A stretch of DNA of 64,000 nucleotides, taken from the NCBI GenBank assembly GCA_037178625.1, contig CM074140.1:62001-126000 (forward strand), in the 5' to 3' direction. Position 1 is the first letter of the stretch; the number at the start of each line of letters is the position of its first letter. Position numbers and translations under genes: made by a program. Below are positions 8,749 through 18,546 of the stretch, piece after piece. The stretch is from Skeletonema tropicum. Its lineage: Eukaryota > Bacillariophyta > Thalassiosirophyceae > Thalassiosirales > Thalassiosiraceae. The notes below the pieces were generated by a model. That model was not told the origin of the DNA, did not search any database, and saw only the letters and a list, made by a program, of their open reading frames with translations.

Positions 8749-10338
8749 ATGGGAGGCACCCAATCCTCTCAAATTAATCCTCCTACAAAGTCGAGCTGCC
8801 ACGATGGACCTCGACCAGTTCCAAAGAATTTTGTACTGCTCCACGGATGCTCCACCATAGAAGAACATGAGCAGAAAATCGCAGCCGATATTGCCGCAGT
8901 GAAGGGCTTGTATGGAAAGGAGGCATTGAGCGCTCTTGGGTTCGAGTTCCGGTTCATACCTTGTGATTTGCACGTGCAAGACACTGGCAATACTTCACCT
9001 GATGACACAGATGATGATCATAGTGTGAAGCAGCCCTCACCGATACGATCTTCATCCTCCGTCTTATCTCTATCAGATGAATCCTATGGAAGTGGTCCGA
9101 GATATCAAAGCTGTCATGATTGTGCAACACGACTCTTCTACGTTGGTAAACCCTCTACTAGAGTAGAAACGACCGATGAATCACCACCAAATAATGACGG
9201 CGCCACAGCAATCACACTCTCGAACCGCAAACAATATATTTCCGATGGGCCTCATTACGATCTTATTGCCAACCTCGCTCAAGAAGCGGCACAATCCATA
9301 ATGTGTTCCGAGTTCAATCTCGAGTGGGTCACGATTTGCAATGATCGAACATTGGGTCCTGATGTGAGGGCGATGGTGGATGCCGATCATCCGTTGTTGT
9401 TGGATGAAGGAGAGAATCACGTTGCTTTGCAAGAGTTATTGTTGGGCAATAGTGGTGGTGGAGGTGGAGGTGGTGGAGCTACACGAGAAGAAAAGAAGCA
9501 AGAGGAGGTTGATGATTTTTGTTGTGAAAGAACAGCCACAACTGGTGTATCAACAAATACCACCAAGGCCACTCTTCTCATAGCAACGGGACGTGGAAAA
9601 GTTCGAGCAGGGATCTTTAGTCGACAGCATCTCTTGACTGCTGGGATTGAGATTGGTACGGCTTGGCACTTTGTTCGAGAAGCACGACTACGAAATTGGG
9701 GGGTTGCGGTGATTGATCCTAATGCTCGGGGAGAGGGGGTTGGGTTTGATACTTTCAAGAGGAGCTTTAGTCAATTGTTTGTTGCCGATGATACAACATC
9801 ATCGAACAACAACAAAAACAACAACAACAGCATGTTGTGTTGTGAGATCACAAAACCAATGGCACGACAGCAGTCCGTCAATTCTTTATCAACGAGTGTT
9901 CAATCGAGTTCAATCTACATTTTAGCACATTCGGCAGGTGGAGGGCAGCTGGTAAGACATCTACGAGAAGATTCGACTTTACTCCCATCAATAAAGGCAA
10001 TCGCCTTTACGGATAGTTCGCACAATGTGCAATGGTGCAAGAATCAACCAACATTAATGGAGTTCCTTCAAAAGAAAAATTGCGTCTATGTAAGATCAAA
10101 CGATGTTCGATCAAGCCAGAGCTGTGTCCGAGTAAGTAGCCGTGGGAAAGACATTCAGTGCAGTGATAATAGTTGCAGCTGTATTACTCAGGCGAGTGGG
10201 AAGGAAGTCAATACGGATACGTTTTGGGAGCATCGATTTGGCAAGATAAAAACGGTGTGGGCCGGGTCTCCGGATCATTCGTTGTCTAATTATGCTGGAC
10301 GAGATGCAATTTGGGGGCATTTTGATGAGCACACCTAA
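8749..10338 (+). CDS. ARB2-domain (FAM172/ARB2A-like) protein
   Basis: An intronless frame; the ATG at 8749 is the first in frame and gives 529 residues. MGGTQSSQ at the start fits an N-myristoylation site (Gly2, Ser6). N-terminal NFVLLHGC, then the central VRAGIFSRQHLL and WGVAVIDPNARG, the nucleophile-elbow-like IYILAHSAGGGQL, AIAFTDSSHNVQW and a C-terminal KTVWAGSPDHSLSNYAG together match the alpha/beta-hydrolase-like Arb2 domain. That domain occurs in fission-yeast Arb2, in animal ARB2A/FAM172A and after class II histone deacetylases. Family members work with Argonaute or nuclear gene-silencing factors; the role here is inferred. Gly-rich (8 Gly) and Asn-rich linkers interrupt the domain. 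The gene sits inside the ZnF-1 duplication unit at a point where units 2 and 3 have no gene, so it or a larger block was inserted there. Confidence 0.75.
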   Translation: MGGTQSSQINPPTKSSCHDGPRPVPKNFVLLHGCSTIEEHEQKIAADIAAVKGLYGKEALSALGFEFRFIPCDLHVQDTGNTSPDDTDDDHSVKQPSPIRSSSSVLSLSDESYGSGPRYQSCHDCATRLFYVGKPSTRVETTDESPPNNDGATAITLSNRKQYISDGPHYDLIANLAQEAAQSIMCSEFNLEWVTICNDRTLGPDVRAMVDADHPLLLDEGENHVALQELLLGNSGGGGGGGGATREEKKQEEVDDFCCERTATTGVSTNTTKATLLIATGRGKVRAGIFSRQHLLTAGIEIGTAWHFVREARLRNWGVAVIDPNARGEGVGFDTFKRSFSQLFVADDTTSSNNNKNNNNSMLCCEITKPMARQQSVNSLSTSVQSSSIYILAHSAGGGQLVRHLREDSTLLPSIKAIAFTDSSHNVQWCKNQPTLMEFLQKKNCVYVRSNDVRSSQSCVRVSSRGKDIQCSDNSCSCITQASGKEVNTDTFWEHRFGKIKTVWAGSPDHSLSNYAGRDAIWGHFDEHT

Positions 10339-10962
10339 GGAGGACGCTATGGATGAGAATGGATTGTTTCTTTCGAATGAGTCGTCATGAGGTGTATGAT
10401 TAGGATTATTATTCAGCTAATTTTGAGGTGTTGCTAAGCTATAAGTAATTAGGAAGGATGTACAGAGTCTAATTTATTTTTCTTCTTGTTAGACTGTCTA
10501 TTGTAATCAAGTTATCCTTGGATGTAGAAATACTATCGGATCTCGTGCTCATGCAACCCAATGTTCGACAAAGTGATAAATGTGCCCTACCGCGGTGATC
10601 AAGATCAAGTCCGTAGCAAATTGAGTAGGAAGATATTACGATTACAACTATATATGCGTTAGTACGAAATCAAGCTTCAGACGGACAATTTATACCTCCA
10701 AGACAAAGCTGAACCAAACGCATAAGGCATGATTCCCATCACTCCGTCCAGATACTTAGCCAGGACAGAGTTGGTCCTGAAAGTGAAATGTGGAATAAGT
10801 ATGACCGCTCGGTGCTCCTCGGGTCACTAACGTGCTATCAAATAGTACCGAAGGGTTTGTCTGCCTTCGTTGAAGCAAAATTAATCGTTTGGAGTTTGGA
10901 CCCCATGCTGAGTTGTACGTGGGCTGGATCTTGAGGTAAAAGTACGGTATCGTAGGGGGATG
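10339..10962. other. Unit-1 tail block before the scaffold gap
   Basis: No gene is supported. From about 10389 the sequence matches the tail seen after ZnF-2 (about 16355) and ZnF-3 (about 32262), with the shared phrase TTAGGATTATTATTCAGCT. It then matches the TCGTG.TCATGCAAC block that precedes each MYND gene, before diverging near 10560. Confidence 0.65.
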
Positions 10963-11462
10963 NNNNNNNNNNNNNNNNNNNNNNNNNNNNNNNNNNNNNN
11001 NNNNNNNNNNNNNNNNNNNNNNNNNNNNNNNNNNNNNNNNNNNNNNNNNNNNNNNNNNNNNNNNNNNNNNNNNNNNNNNNNNNNNNNNNNNNNNNNNNNN
11101 NNNNNNNNNNNNNNNNNNNNNNNNNNNNNNNNNNNNNNNNNNNNNNNNNNNNNNNNNNNNNNNNNNNNNNNNNNNNNNNNNNNNNNNNNNNNNNNNNNNN
11201 NNNNNNNNNNNNNNNNNNNNNNNNNNNNNNNNNNNNNNNNNNNNNNNNNNNNNNNNNNNNNNNNNNNNNNNNNNNNNNNNNNNNNNNNNNNNNNNNNNNN
11301 NNNNNNNNNNNNNNNNNNNNNNNNNNNNNNNNNNNNNNNNNNNNNNNNNNNNNNNNNNNNNNNNNNNNNNNNNNNNNNNNNNNNNNNNNNNNNNNNNNNN
11401 NNNNNNNNNNNNNNNNNNNNNNNNNNNNNNNNNNNNNNNNNNNNNNNNNNNNNNNNNNNNNN
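10963..11462. other. Scaffold gap (500 N)
   Basis: Exactly 500 consecutive Ns, a placeholder length rather than a measured one. It falls inside the duplicated region, where an assembler would be expected to fail. Any frame crossing it is meaningless. Confidence 0.99.
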
Positions 11463-12830
11463 GGGGCAAAGCGCGTTCTTTATTTCCCTCAGATTGATCT
11501 ATATTTTCAACGGATTCGGGGGTTGCCCCCGTTTGAGGAAGAATGTAGCCTCGCGTGGGCGACAAATCATTTGCTCTCTGCTCTCTCGAATGCTAAATTC
11601 TCAATCATTAGCATGTGCACCATAAAAATAATAAAAATGCTACGACCATGTGTTCATAATTATATCAAGCAACAAGCGCAGGCGGTGGGACGTGGGACGA
11701 CAACAGGACAAGCAAGAGGCGGCAGCACCAAAGGTTAAATCTTCCAATTTTATTATATTCACATTGGCAAATCGATAAGAGAAGAGGAAGGGAAGAGCAT
11801 GGTATCGTGATTTGTTTGGAAAAGTTAATGGCCTTTTGGAAGGTCGCCCTCTACTTTGGTGGTTGTAGAGTGCTCGTCTGCCTCAAAGTCTTACATTCAG
11901 TGTAATATTGTGGTCTTCATGGTGTGTAAAGGAACTGTGCGAGCTGGCGTTCGTGTTATTCAACCCTCAGTGGTCTGTGTATTAATGGGCACGCCAGCCC
12001 CAGGATGTATCGACACGCCCCCCCATGAACATCATCCTTTGATCACGAGATAACGTCCCCCTTCGAACATTTTATGCATCATGTGATTCTCTTTTGACGG
12101 TGGTTGTGGTGGTCATATATATTATTGTGTCTATTATCAATGCCTCGTCATTATATCTAACCATCCATGATTCATTTTTTGTGCTTCCCATATAGGCAGC
12201 GAAGACAAATCGATACCTCTCTTATCATATTATTATTGGTGATCGAAAGCTACAGTTTCAGCGTGGGGAGATGAAACTCGATTGGTAGCTTTTGCGCTTA
12301 ATGAGAATATCTTTAATGATCGTCTCAACTGGCACGGGGGATCCCACCTCCTCCTCCCTCCTTCCCCGTGAGGATTGTGATCATGGGCATGGGGAACATG
12401 AAGAGCAAATCCCAAGGATCCCTATTCATATTGAACGGGACTTCTCCCACCTCTAGATCATATTATCGAGACGTTACTCCAACAAAAGCCTGATCACGAT
12501 GTGTATCTATATGGCAGCGTTGAGAGTGCTTACGATTCTTTCCGCCCTGGAGCGGATGTTGCGGATCAAGCTCCGATTGTTGTTGCTATTACCCTGCCGA
12601 CCGGCCGAGTCCTTACTCGTTTATATACTTCTACTTATAGGATGACAGCATTTGATAACCAATGTAGTATATCTTTATTGATTCCTTCCTTCATCGTCTA
12701 TGGGCAAGCAGCTCTGCGTCTCTCCAAGGCACACAATTTTCCATGCACTCACTTTTACAGCACCGCAGTCTTCAACAACAACAAGCATCATGAACGAGAC
12801 TTCAATTTATAGCTTCTGGAATATTTTGAA
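11463..12830. other. Gene-poor stretch with weak coding remnants
   Basis: No gene can be defended. Two plus-strand pieces read like decayed protein: about 12260-12340 (WGDETRLVAFALNENIF) and about 12490-12680 (VYLYGSVESAYDSF, VVAITLPTGRVLTRL), in different frames. They could be remnants of a transposon protein, but I recognise no family. Confidence 0.35.
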
Positions 12831-14085
12831 CCCACCCACGTTCACGACACGACTCCAAGACGGGCCGTAGCACATCACTTCCTCGATTCAACGTGATGTA
12901 AGATCCAATGATAATCATTTTGTGTTTGGCTCGTGAAAAACGCTACGTTGAGACGGCGAAAGTCTTGTAGCAATCTCCCCGACTTGCCTTCATCATTGCT
13001 CCTAACAAGAGAAATGAACACCACTGATTTACTCTCCCTTGAAACCGATCAATTGTGCTCATTTCAAGCCCACTGTTGCTAATCAAATTAAGACTGTCTT
13101 TTAGAGCACGCAGCTGAGATCGGAAGCGGAAGGGCGTAATAACACCAATCGAAGTCAGTGATAGGTCGCAAGCTGATTACGCTCTCACGCATTGCTCCAC
13201 TAAAGATATCTCTGCAGTATTCACTGGGCCCTGACTCTCCTTGGCCGTACAATCGAGGAATACGACGGGACATTTTGGGTTGACGACTCTCTCAATCCAC
13301 TTCATGCCGGGATCTGTTGGTTGTTTGGGAGTGACAGGTAAGCAGAGCTTCTGATTCTTTACCTCATCGTTGCCACACTTGAGTAATCCTTTGTACGCAA
13401 CGACGTTGGAAAAATGACACATGTCCTCGTTCATTTGATATTGCATCGTCAGTTTGTTGCCACTGCATCAGGGAATCATTCTGCGAGATACATGAGCATG
13501 GACTCACCGTAATCTATATCCAGACAAAGCAGGGTACAATTGTAGAGAGTTGGACTTCCAGAGCAAAATATATTGCATGCGGGGAAGATAGAAGATATCC
13601 AAACTTACCCAGCTTGGTCGGCCACCTCACTCACTACAAGCGGTGGATGTTGCATGTGATCTCCAACCAATACAAATGAATCAGCCGCCATGATTGCACC
13701 TTACATAGCAGGCTGACTTATCTGTCCTGCTTCATCGACGATTGCGACATCAAACTTTTGCCCCGCCAATAGTAAACTGCGTGGCGCAGTGAGAGCACTT
13801 ACGCCTACAACCCGTGCTGAAGTCAAAACATTGAAGAGAACATCGGCATTTGGCTTCGTACAAGTACCCAGCTTCAAGTGCAATGTTCTGAGTTCTGAGC
13901 CAGCAGCTTGTGGACGTTTGCATGGCAAGACCCCTCTCTCCCTATTCTCACAATAGGATTTGGAACCAAGTCGCTAGAATTCACACCACTACCAATTAGT
14001 TTGCATAATAAATTGTCCACTGCAGAATGAGTGTAGCTTGTGAAGAGAACTCTTTTCCCGATCATTGCGTTTACCAAGAAAATAG
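12830..14085 (-). pseudogene. DNA2/UPF1-type SF1 helicase fragment, multiply broken
   Basis: Conserved superfamily-1B helicase blocks appear in order on the minus strand: GKRVLFTSYTHSAVDNLL (motif Ia), FDVAIVDEAGQISQPA (Walker B/motif II), FVLVGDHMQHPPLV (motif III), YQMNEDMCHFSN (motif IV region), IGVITPFR..SQLRALK, STIDRFQG (motif V) and NVAF.RAKHKMIIIGS (motif VI). The phrases fit the C-terminal helicase of DNA2 replication helicase/nucleases best. Motif I (Walker A, GxGKT) and everything before it are absent. The frame is broken at several points, including a short deletion after DRFQGR, a one-base change in VAF/RAK and a break before YQMNED; one or two breaks may be real introns. The left boundary at about 14085 joins directly to a MYND N-terminal fragment. 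It cannot encode a working helicase as it stands. Confidence 0.8.
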
Positions 14086-14508
14086 TCTGTACCGACGGCT
14101 GAAAAGATTGAAATAACTGATTCCAACTTGGAAGAATACACTTCGGCAAACTTCATGCACTGCATTGAATGCAATTATCACTTTGCCTTCTGAATTTGAA
14201 AGGAATGCATGAATGATTGTTTGGATAAACTCAATGCAAACGGGCGATGTATCATCAAATCCATGGCGGCACTTCATTGATGAGCCGTGGCTGTGGATGA
14301 TCTGAAGCACCAGCAAATGCGCTGCAAGAGATTCTTCCAGCCGGTCCAGTCGCTCCATCTTCTTCTGCGTAGTTATTCCCTTGATCCGCGCTTCAAGCGA
14401 TCCCTCCTCCTGCTGATTGGCCGCTACCGCTGTCTGGCTCTTCTCCTCTCTGGCAGCTTCTTTAGCCGACTTCCGTGCCTTGCCTTTGACCTTCTTCTTA
14501 GATGGCAT
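14085..14508 (-). pseudogene. MYND-1: N-terminal fragment of the MYND-family gene
   Basis: Begins MPSKKKVKGKARKSAKEAAREE, the signature basic N-terminus of the family, then MKCRHGFDDTSPVC and, after a frameshift near 14150, AEVYSSKLESVISIFSAVGTDYFLG. In intact copies the helical middle domain and the C-terminal MYND finger follow. Here the sequence instead switches within a few bases to helicase motif Ia. The gene is therefore a 5' fragment, about half length, with a frameshift. The 5' flank is the usual one for the family up to the MITE at 14728. Confidence 0.8.
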
Positions 14509-14727
14509 TAGCAACTGTTATCTCTAGAGAGGATGGGGCAAGTGACACTTAGGGATTAACAATAATATAACCACGCAAGTACTGCCCTTAACCTTGTGCT
14601 GGTCTGCTCTTAGCAGATTGGGCATCGCATGCATGGCCTGCCGTCAATGTGTGTAGGGCCACGGGAACCATAGGGCATGCGTTTCTGTGTGTATGGGCTT
14701 AGGTTATTTCTGTGCTCTGCTTGACAG

Positions 14728-14942
14728 TAGGCAAACCGGGATAGCGGGCGCGTGGGCGTGCCCGCAACACACCATGGTTGAAGGAGAGGCTTGAACGGGG
14801 AATATTGGGGATTTTTGGTCGATTTAAGGGTTAAATTCGGGCAATTTGAGCTCATTTGTACCAGATTATGTGTAGTTGTGGGCCCCACGTGGGCGCCGCC
14901 CACAACATACCATGAAAAGCGCCCACTATCCCGGCACGCCTA
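14728..14942. mobile_element. MITE with TAGGC ends and 8-bp TSD (hAT-like)
   Basis: The left end reads TAGGC-x4-CCGGGATAG and the right end is its inverted partner (CTATCCCGG-x4-GCCTA). Identical 8-bp CTTGACAG duplications flank it at 14720-14727 and 14943-14950. The 215-bp element has no coding capacity and is GC-rich inside. TSD length and TAGGC start match the element at 3337-3574, but the internal sequences differ, so they are different non-autonomous members of one superfamily. Confidence 0.75.
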
Positions 14943-14950
14943 CTTGACAG

Positions 14951-14976
14951 TGGTGGTACCGGGTGATTACGTACTT
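14951..14976. promoter_or_regulatory. Conserved upstream motif, copy 1
   Basis: GTGGTACCGGGTGATTACGT lies between the 5' end of MYND-1 (minus) and ZnF-2 (plus). The same motif sits 5' of MYND-2 (moved to 23201 by an insertion), MYND-3, MYND-4, MYND-5 and, inverted, MYND-7. Its core TTACGTAC resembles a bZIP-type site. Regulatory function is inference from position and conservation. Confidence 0.5.
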
Positions 14977-15065
14977 AGGTACGTGCATACAGTGCTATCG
15001 AAGGGCGGCTTCTTGATGATGTCGGTCAAAATAAGTATTGAAACATCAAGGCGTCTACAGCAAAC

Positions 15066-16240
15066 ATGGACGAGGAAGAAGACTTGGCGACGCTCATTTA
15101 CAAGTCTAGCAAGACGGCAAAAGCCAGAGCGGCGGCTGCGGCTGCGGCTGAAAAGGAGAGGGAGAAGGGACAGATAAATGCTTCTTCTGCTTCTGCTTCT
15201 TTGGGACGCCGAGCTTCTACTCGAAAGAGATCTTCTGCCCATCAAGACGATGAAGCATCGACAGATCGTCCCGGATAGAAGAGAGCCATGAGTAAGAAGA
15301 AACATCGGCCTTCCAATAATGACAAAAAAATTGGAGGGAAGTACAATTGGAGGAAGTATCAAAAGATGTGCTTTGTTGATGGATGCACAAATTATGCTAA
15401 GAGAGGAGGAGTGTGCATTAGGCATGGGGCAAAGGTCAATCGTTGCAGCAGAGAAGGATGTACTAATCACGCTCAGAATGGTGGAGTGTGCATTAGACAT
15501 GGAGCAAATGTCAAGCGATGCAGCAGCGAAGGATGCACAAATCAAGCTCTGAAAGGTGGAGTGTGCTTTAGGCATGGGGCAAAGGTCAAGCGATGCAGCA
15601 GCGAAGGGTGTACAAAATACGCTCAGAATGGAGGAGTGTGCATTAGGCATGGGGCAAAGGTCAAGCGATGCAGCACTAAAGGATGCACGAATATTGTTGT
15701 CAAAGGAGGAGTGTGCATTAGGCATGGGGCAAAGGTCAATCGTTGCAGCAGAGAAGGATGCACAAATCAAATGAAGTACGATTGGAGGAAGTATCTAAAG
15801 ATATGCTCTGTTGAAGGATGCACGAATCATGCTAGGAAAGGCGGAGTGTGCTTTAGGCATGGAGCAAAGGTCAAGGCCAAACTATGCAACAGCGAAGGAT
15901 GCACAAATCAAGCTCAGAAAGGCGGAGTGTGCGTGAGGCATGGGTCAAGGATCAAGCGATGCAGCAGTGAAGGATGCACAAATCAAGCTCAGAAAGGAGG
16001 AGTGTGCGTTAGGCATGGAGCAAGGATCAAAAGATGCACCAGCGAAGGATGCATCAATCAAGTCAAATGTGGAGGAGTCTGTTGGAGACACGGAACACAC
16101 CGCACTGCATACGATGAATCTACTGCTTTTGGATCAGAGTTCGAGGAGACTACCGCTCCTTGAAATCTACCGCATAAGAGCAAAGAAGTACTGGTGTTCC
16201 TGGCGAGGTTGTTATCTGTCAAGAAATTGTAGAAGTCTAA
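15066..16240 (+). pseudogene. ZnF-2: tandem Cys-repeat protein with two nonsense changes
   Basis: A paralogue of ZnF-1, with the same start MDEEEDLATLIYK, alanine/lysine segment and then nine complete repeats plus one half repeat of the CSSEGCTNQA..GGVCxRHG type. Codons GAA-AAG of the paralogues are GGA-TAG here, putting a stop at 15276-15278 between DRP and KRAMSKKK in the same frame. Downstream translation could restart at the ATG at 15288 and run to 16163. A second stop (TGA, where ZnF-3 has TTA) then truncates the conserved tail; its remnant, ending near 16240, is still readable. A ten-residue insertion (MKYDWRKYLK) copies an earlier segment and replaces half a repeat. Most likely a decaying gene; a shortened protein from 15288 is possible. 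Confidence 0.8.
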
Positions 16241-16922
16241 TACTCATGAACGATTCATTACTTCCCCCTACTTATGCATTCCGTAATTCACTCTCAGAGG
16301 AGAATAGTTGATTGATGCAACTGATACAAAAGTTTCTGTTCGTGAAATTAGAAGATGTATTATTATTATTAGGATTATTATTCAGCTAATTTTAAGATGT
16401 AGCTAAGCTGAATAGGATGGATTAACAGAGTTGGTAAGTGCAAACTTGTTTATTTTGCTTCTGGTTAGAAAGAGCCTAAGAAACACAAAAGTGATGTGTA
16501 CTTGTCTAGATTATAGAGAGTAATTTTCTAACAAAGCTCTGTTTATTTTGCTTCTGGTTATTGGACTGTCTAATCAAATTATCCTGTGATGTTGAAGTAC
16601 TATTGGGTCTCGTGTTCATGCAACAATTTCTGTGATTATCGTGGTATCCTATAATGTTAAACAAAATGAGTGGATCGTTGTAATTATCCTAGGATGTAGA
16701 AATACTATTGGATCTCGTGTTCATGCAACAATTTCTGTGATTATCGTGGTATCCTAATGTTCAACATATGAGTGAATATTTGTTTATGCACATTATCCTT
16801 GTCAAATTCAATATGGAGAATGAGTTGAGATGCTGCTGGGAAACATTCCATATTTACATGACGGCCTCCAGATTACAGATTAGATGCAATCATTCTCTGT
16901 TGCCTTGGCAGCCAGCAGCACA
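16241..16922. repeat. Unit-2 tail with a ~110-bp internal tandem duplication
   Basis: No gene. The ZnF 3' tail is followed by the block that precedes all the tandem MYND genes. The phrase CTCGTGTTCATGCAACAATT occurs twice, near 16610 and 16714, showing a local tandem duplication of about 105-110 bp. Single copies occur near 23910, 25370 and 32407. Confidence 0.65.
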
Positions 16923-17708
16923 TTATGATTGTTTCTTGAATGCAGCTTTCACCTCCGCAATGTTGCCACAGAACTCTTTGTGTGACCTCCAGTCGGCCTT
17001 TTGACATGAAATCGAACAGTAGTTTGCAACACCACATCGAGCGCAACAGAGCATCTTGCTGCGCTCTACTCTTCGTACGCTGCAATTTGGGTTGCAGCAC
17101 CTGCCCACCCTCTTCACGGAGGACTTGACTGCTTTGTATTTCTCGTCCAAGCAATGACATGGAATACGCTTCCTAAAAAATTTCACGAGCGTATGTTCAT
17201 CAGCGTCAAATGATTCACAGACCTTTACCCAATTGACAAGAGCTGCGGTATGGCGCACGCGAAATGCGATCAATTCCTCGAAGTAGCTGGCCAGAACAGC
17301 ATACAACTGAGCAGTGGCAATGTCTGCACCAAGAAGAAAAGAGTCTGTTCCGACGGACACAAGCATTGAAACGACCGTCTCCAACTTGGAAGAATACACT
17401 TCTGCAAATTTCTCTTCTGCTGTGGCGTCATGCGCTGCTCTGAACGCATCCATCGCGCTGCCTTCTGAAATTGAAAGGAATGCAGGAATGTATGTCGCGA
17501 TAAACTCATTAAAAATGGGCGATGTATCATCAAACCCATGTTCGCACGTCATTGTCGAGCCGCGGCTGATCTGCAATCGCTGCATCTGCGCTTCAAGAGA
17601 TTCATTCTGCCGCTGATTGGCCGCTACCGCTGCATGGCTCTTCTCCTCTCTGGCAGCTTCTTTAGCCACCTTCCGCGCCTTGCCTTTGGCCTTCTTCCTA
17701 GACGGCAT
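16923..17708 (-). CDS. MYND-2: intact MYND zinc-finger protein
   Basis: An unbroken frame of 261 residues, the only complete copy of this family in the window. Residues 1-35 are strongly basic/alanine-rich (MPSRKKAKGKARKVAKEAA), possibly a nuclear or nucleolar signal. A Cys/His pair (TCEHGFDD) follows near residue 53, then a helical middle domain (SKLETVVSMLVSVGTD; VLASYFEELIAF) and the phrase RKRIPCHCLDEKYK. The C-terminus is a MYND finger: CCNPNC, then CARC, NYCSISC and HKEFC, giving C-x3-C, C-x2-C, C-x3-C and H-x3-C. MYND fingers bind zinc and usually proline-rich protein partners. The target is unknown. It is convergent with ZnF-2, and its upstream region is interrupted from about 17866 by a composite insertion, so its promoter may be altered. 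Confidence 0.85.
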   Translation of the reverse strand: MPSRKKAKGKARKVAKEAAREEKSHAAVAANQRQNESLEAQMQRLQISRGSTMTCEHGFDDTSPIFNEFIATYIPAFLSISEGSAMDAFRAAHDATAEEKFAEVYSSKLETVVSMLVSVGTDSFLLGADIATAQLYAVLASYFEELIAFRVRHTAALVNWVKVCESFDADEHTLVKFFRKRIPCHCLDEKYKAVKSSVKRVGRCCNPNCSVRRVERSKMLCCARCGVANYCSISCQKADWRSHKEFCGNIAEVKAAFKKQS

Positions 17709-17904
17709 TATTATTGGATGCTTAGACGAGGATTAATAATACAGCCACGCAAGTACTGCCCTTCACCTTGTGCTGGTCCGCTCTTAGCAGATTGGAGATA
17801 GAAGGTCGGTGCGGCGATGGCCGGCCGTCATTGTGCGTTCTTGATTGACTTGACTTTTTTGTTCCCAAGGTAGGAAGCCGTGCAATCAATTGTATCTGAC
17901 TACA

Positions 17905-18546
17905 ATGTTAAGGTATTTGGGGGACAAATACAGTGAACTTCACGGGGTACCGAGTGACGATTGGAAAGCAGAGTGGTCACTAGTAGATGCCTCCAACAAT
18001 TCTCCGCAACAAACTATTGGACACGACTGTGGTTTGTTTGTTATCGCTAATGCGACTATGCTGGCTCAGCAGATCCCCCTGTCCCCTTCCTCGTACACTG
18101 AGGGAGATTTCCAGCTGTTAGACACCCGTAGCAGGGTGGCGATGCTGTTGTGGCTAGCGAGTACCAACAGGCCTGTACCACCTGCAGTACGGTCAGTCCA
18201 ATCGAGGCGGCGTCAACGCCCAACACAGAGCAACGAGAAGAGCCGAAATGGCCAATCTACGATCAAACCTCTTCCAGCAAAGAAAGCTTCGGTCGCAGTC
18301 AAGCACTCAAAAGGCAAGGAGCGCGCAAAGCGACGTCGCAACAACAAGCGAATTATCCCGGGAGGTCCCAAAACTCGGGGAAAAATTTTGGCCACAGACC
18401 CCACGCCATTGGAACAGACACATTCACTATTGAACAAGAAACGCAAAGCAGAGTCCGTAGTTTTTGGGGAGGCCACATTGTTAGCTACCACCCAACGCCA
18501 TGCACCGCCGAAGAGGAAGAAACGGAAACAGCACCACCCTGACTGA
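17905..18546 (+). pseudogene. Ulp1/SENP-type (C48) protease C-terminal fragment
   Basis: The first in-frame ATG at 17905 gives 213 residues. TIGHDCGLFVIANATML holds the hallmark of the C48 cysteine-protease active site: the D-C-G around the nucleophilic Cys. The Gln of the usual Q-x5-DCG appears as QQTIGHDCG. The catalytic His/Asp part upstream is missing, because the frame starts within the protease domain right after the insertion boundary. The tail is basic and disordered (RRRQRP; PPKRKKRKQHH). SUMO-protease domains are common cargo of plant and algal transposons, so this is probably a transposon relic rather than a host deSUMOylase. Confidence 0.65.

Noticed and set aside
10756..11625. 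Long frames on both strands crossing the gap
   Set aside because: Most of their length is the 500-N gap; the residues are undefined.
12501..12812. 103-codon plus-strand frame as an intact gene
   Set aside because: Its first half reads like protein but begins mid-domain without a credible start, and its second half does not; kept only as a weak remnant.
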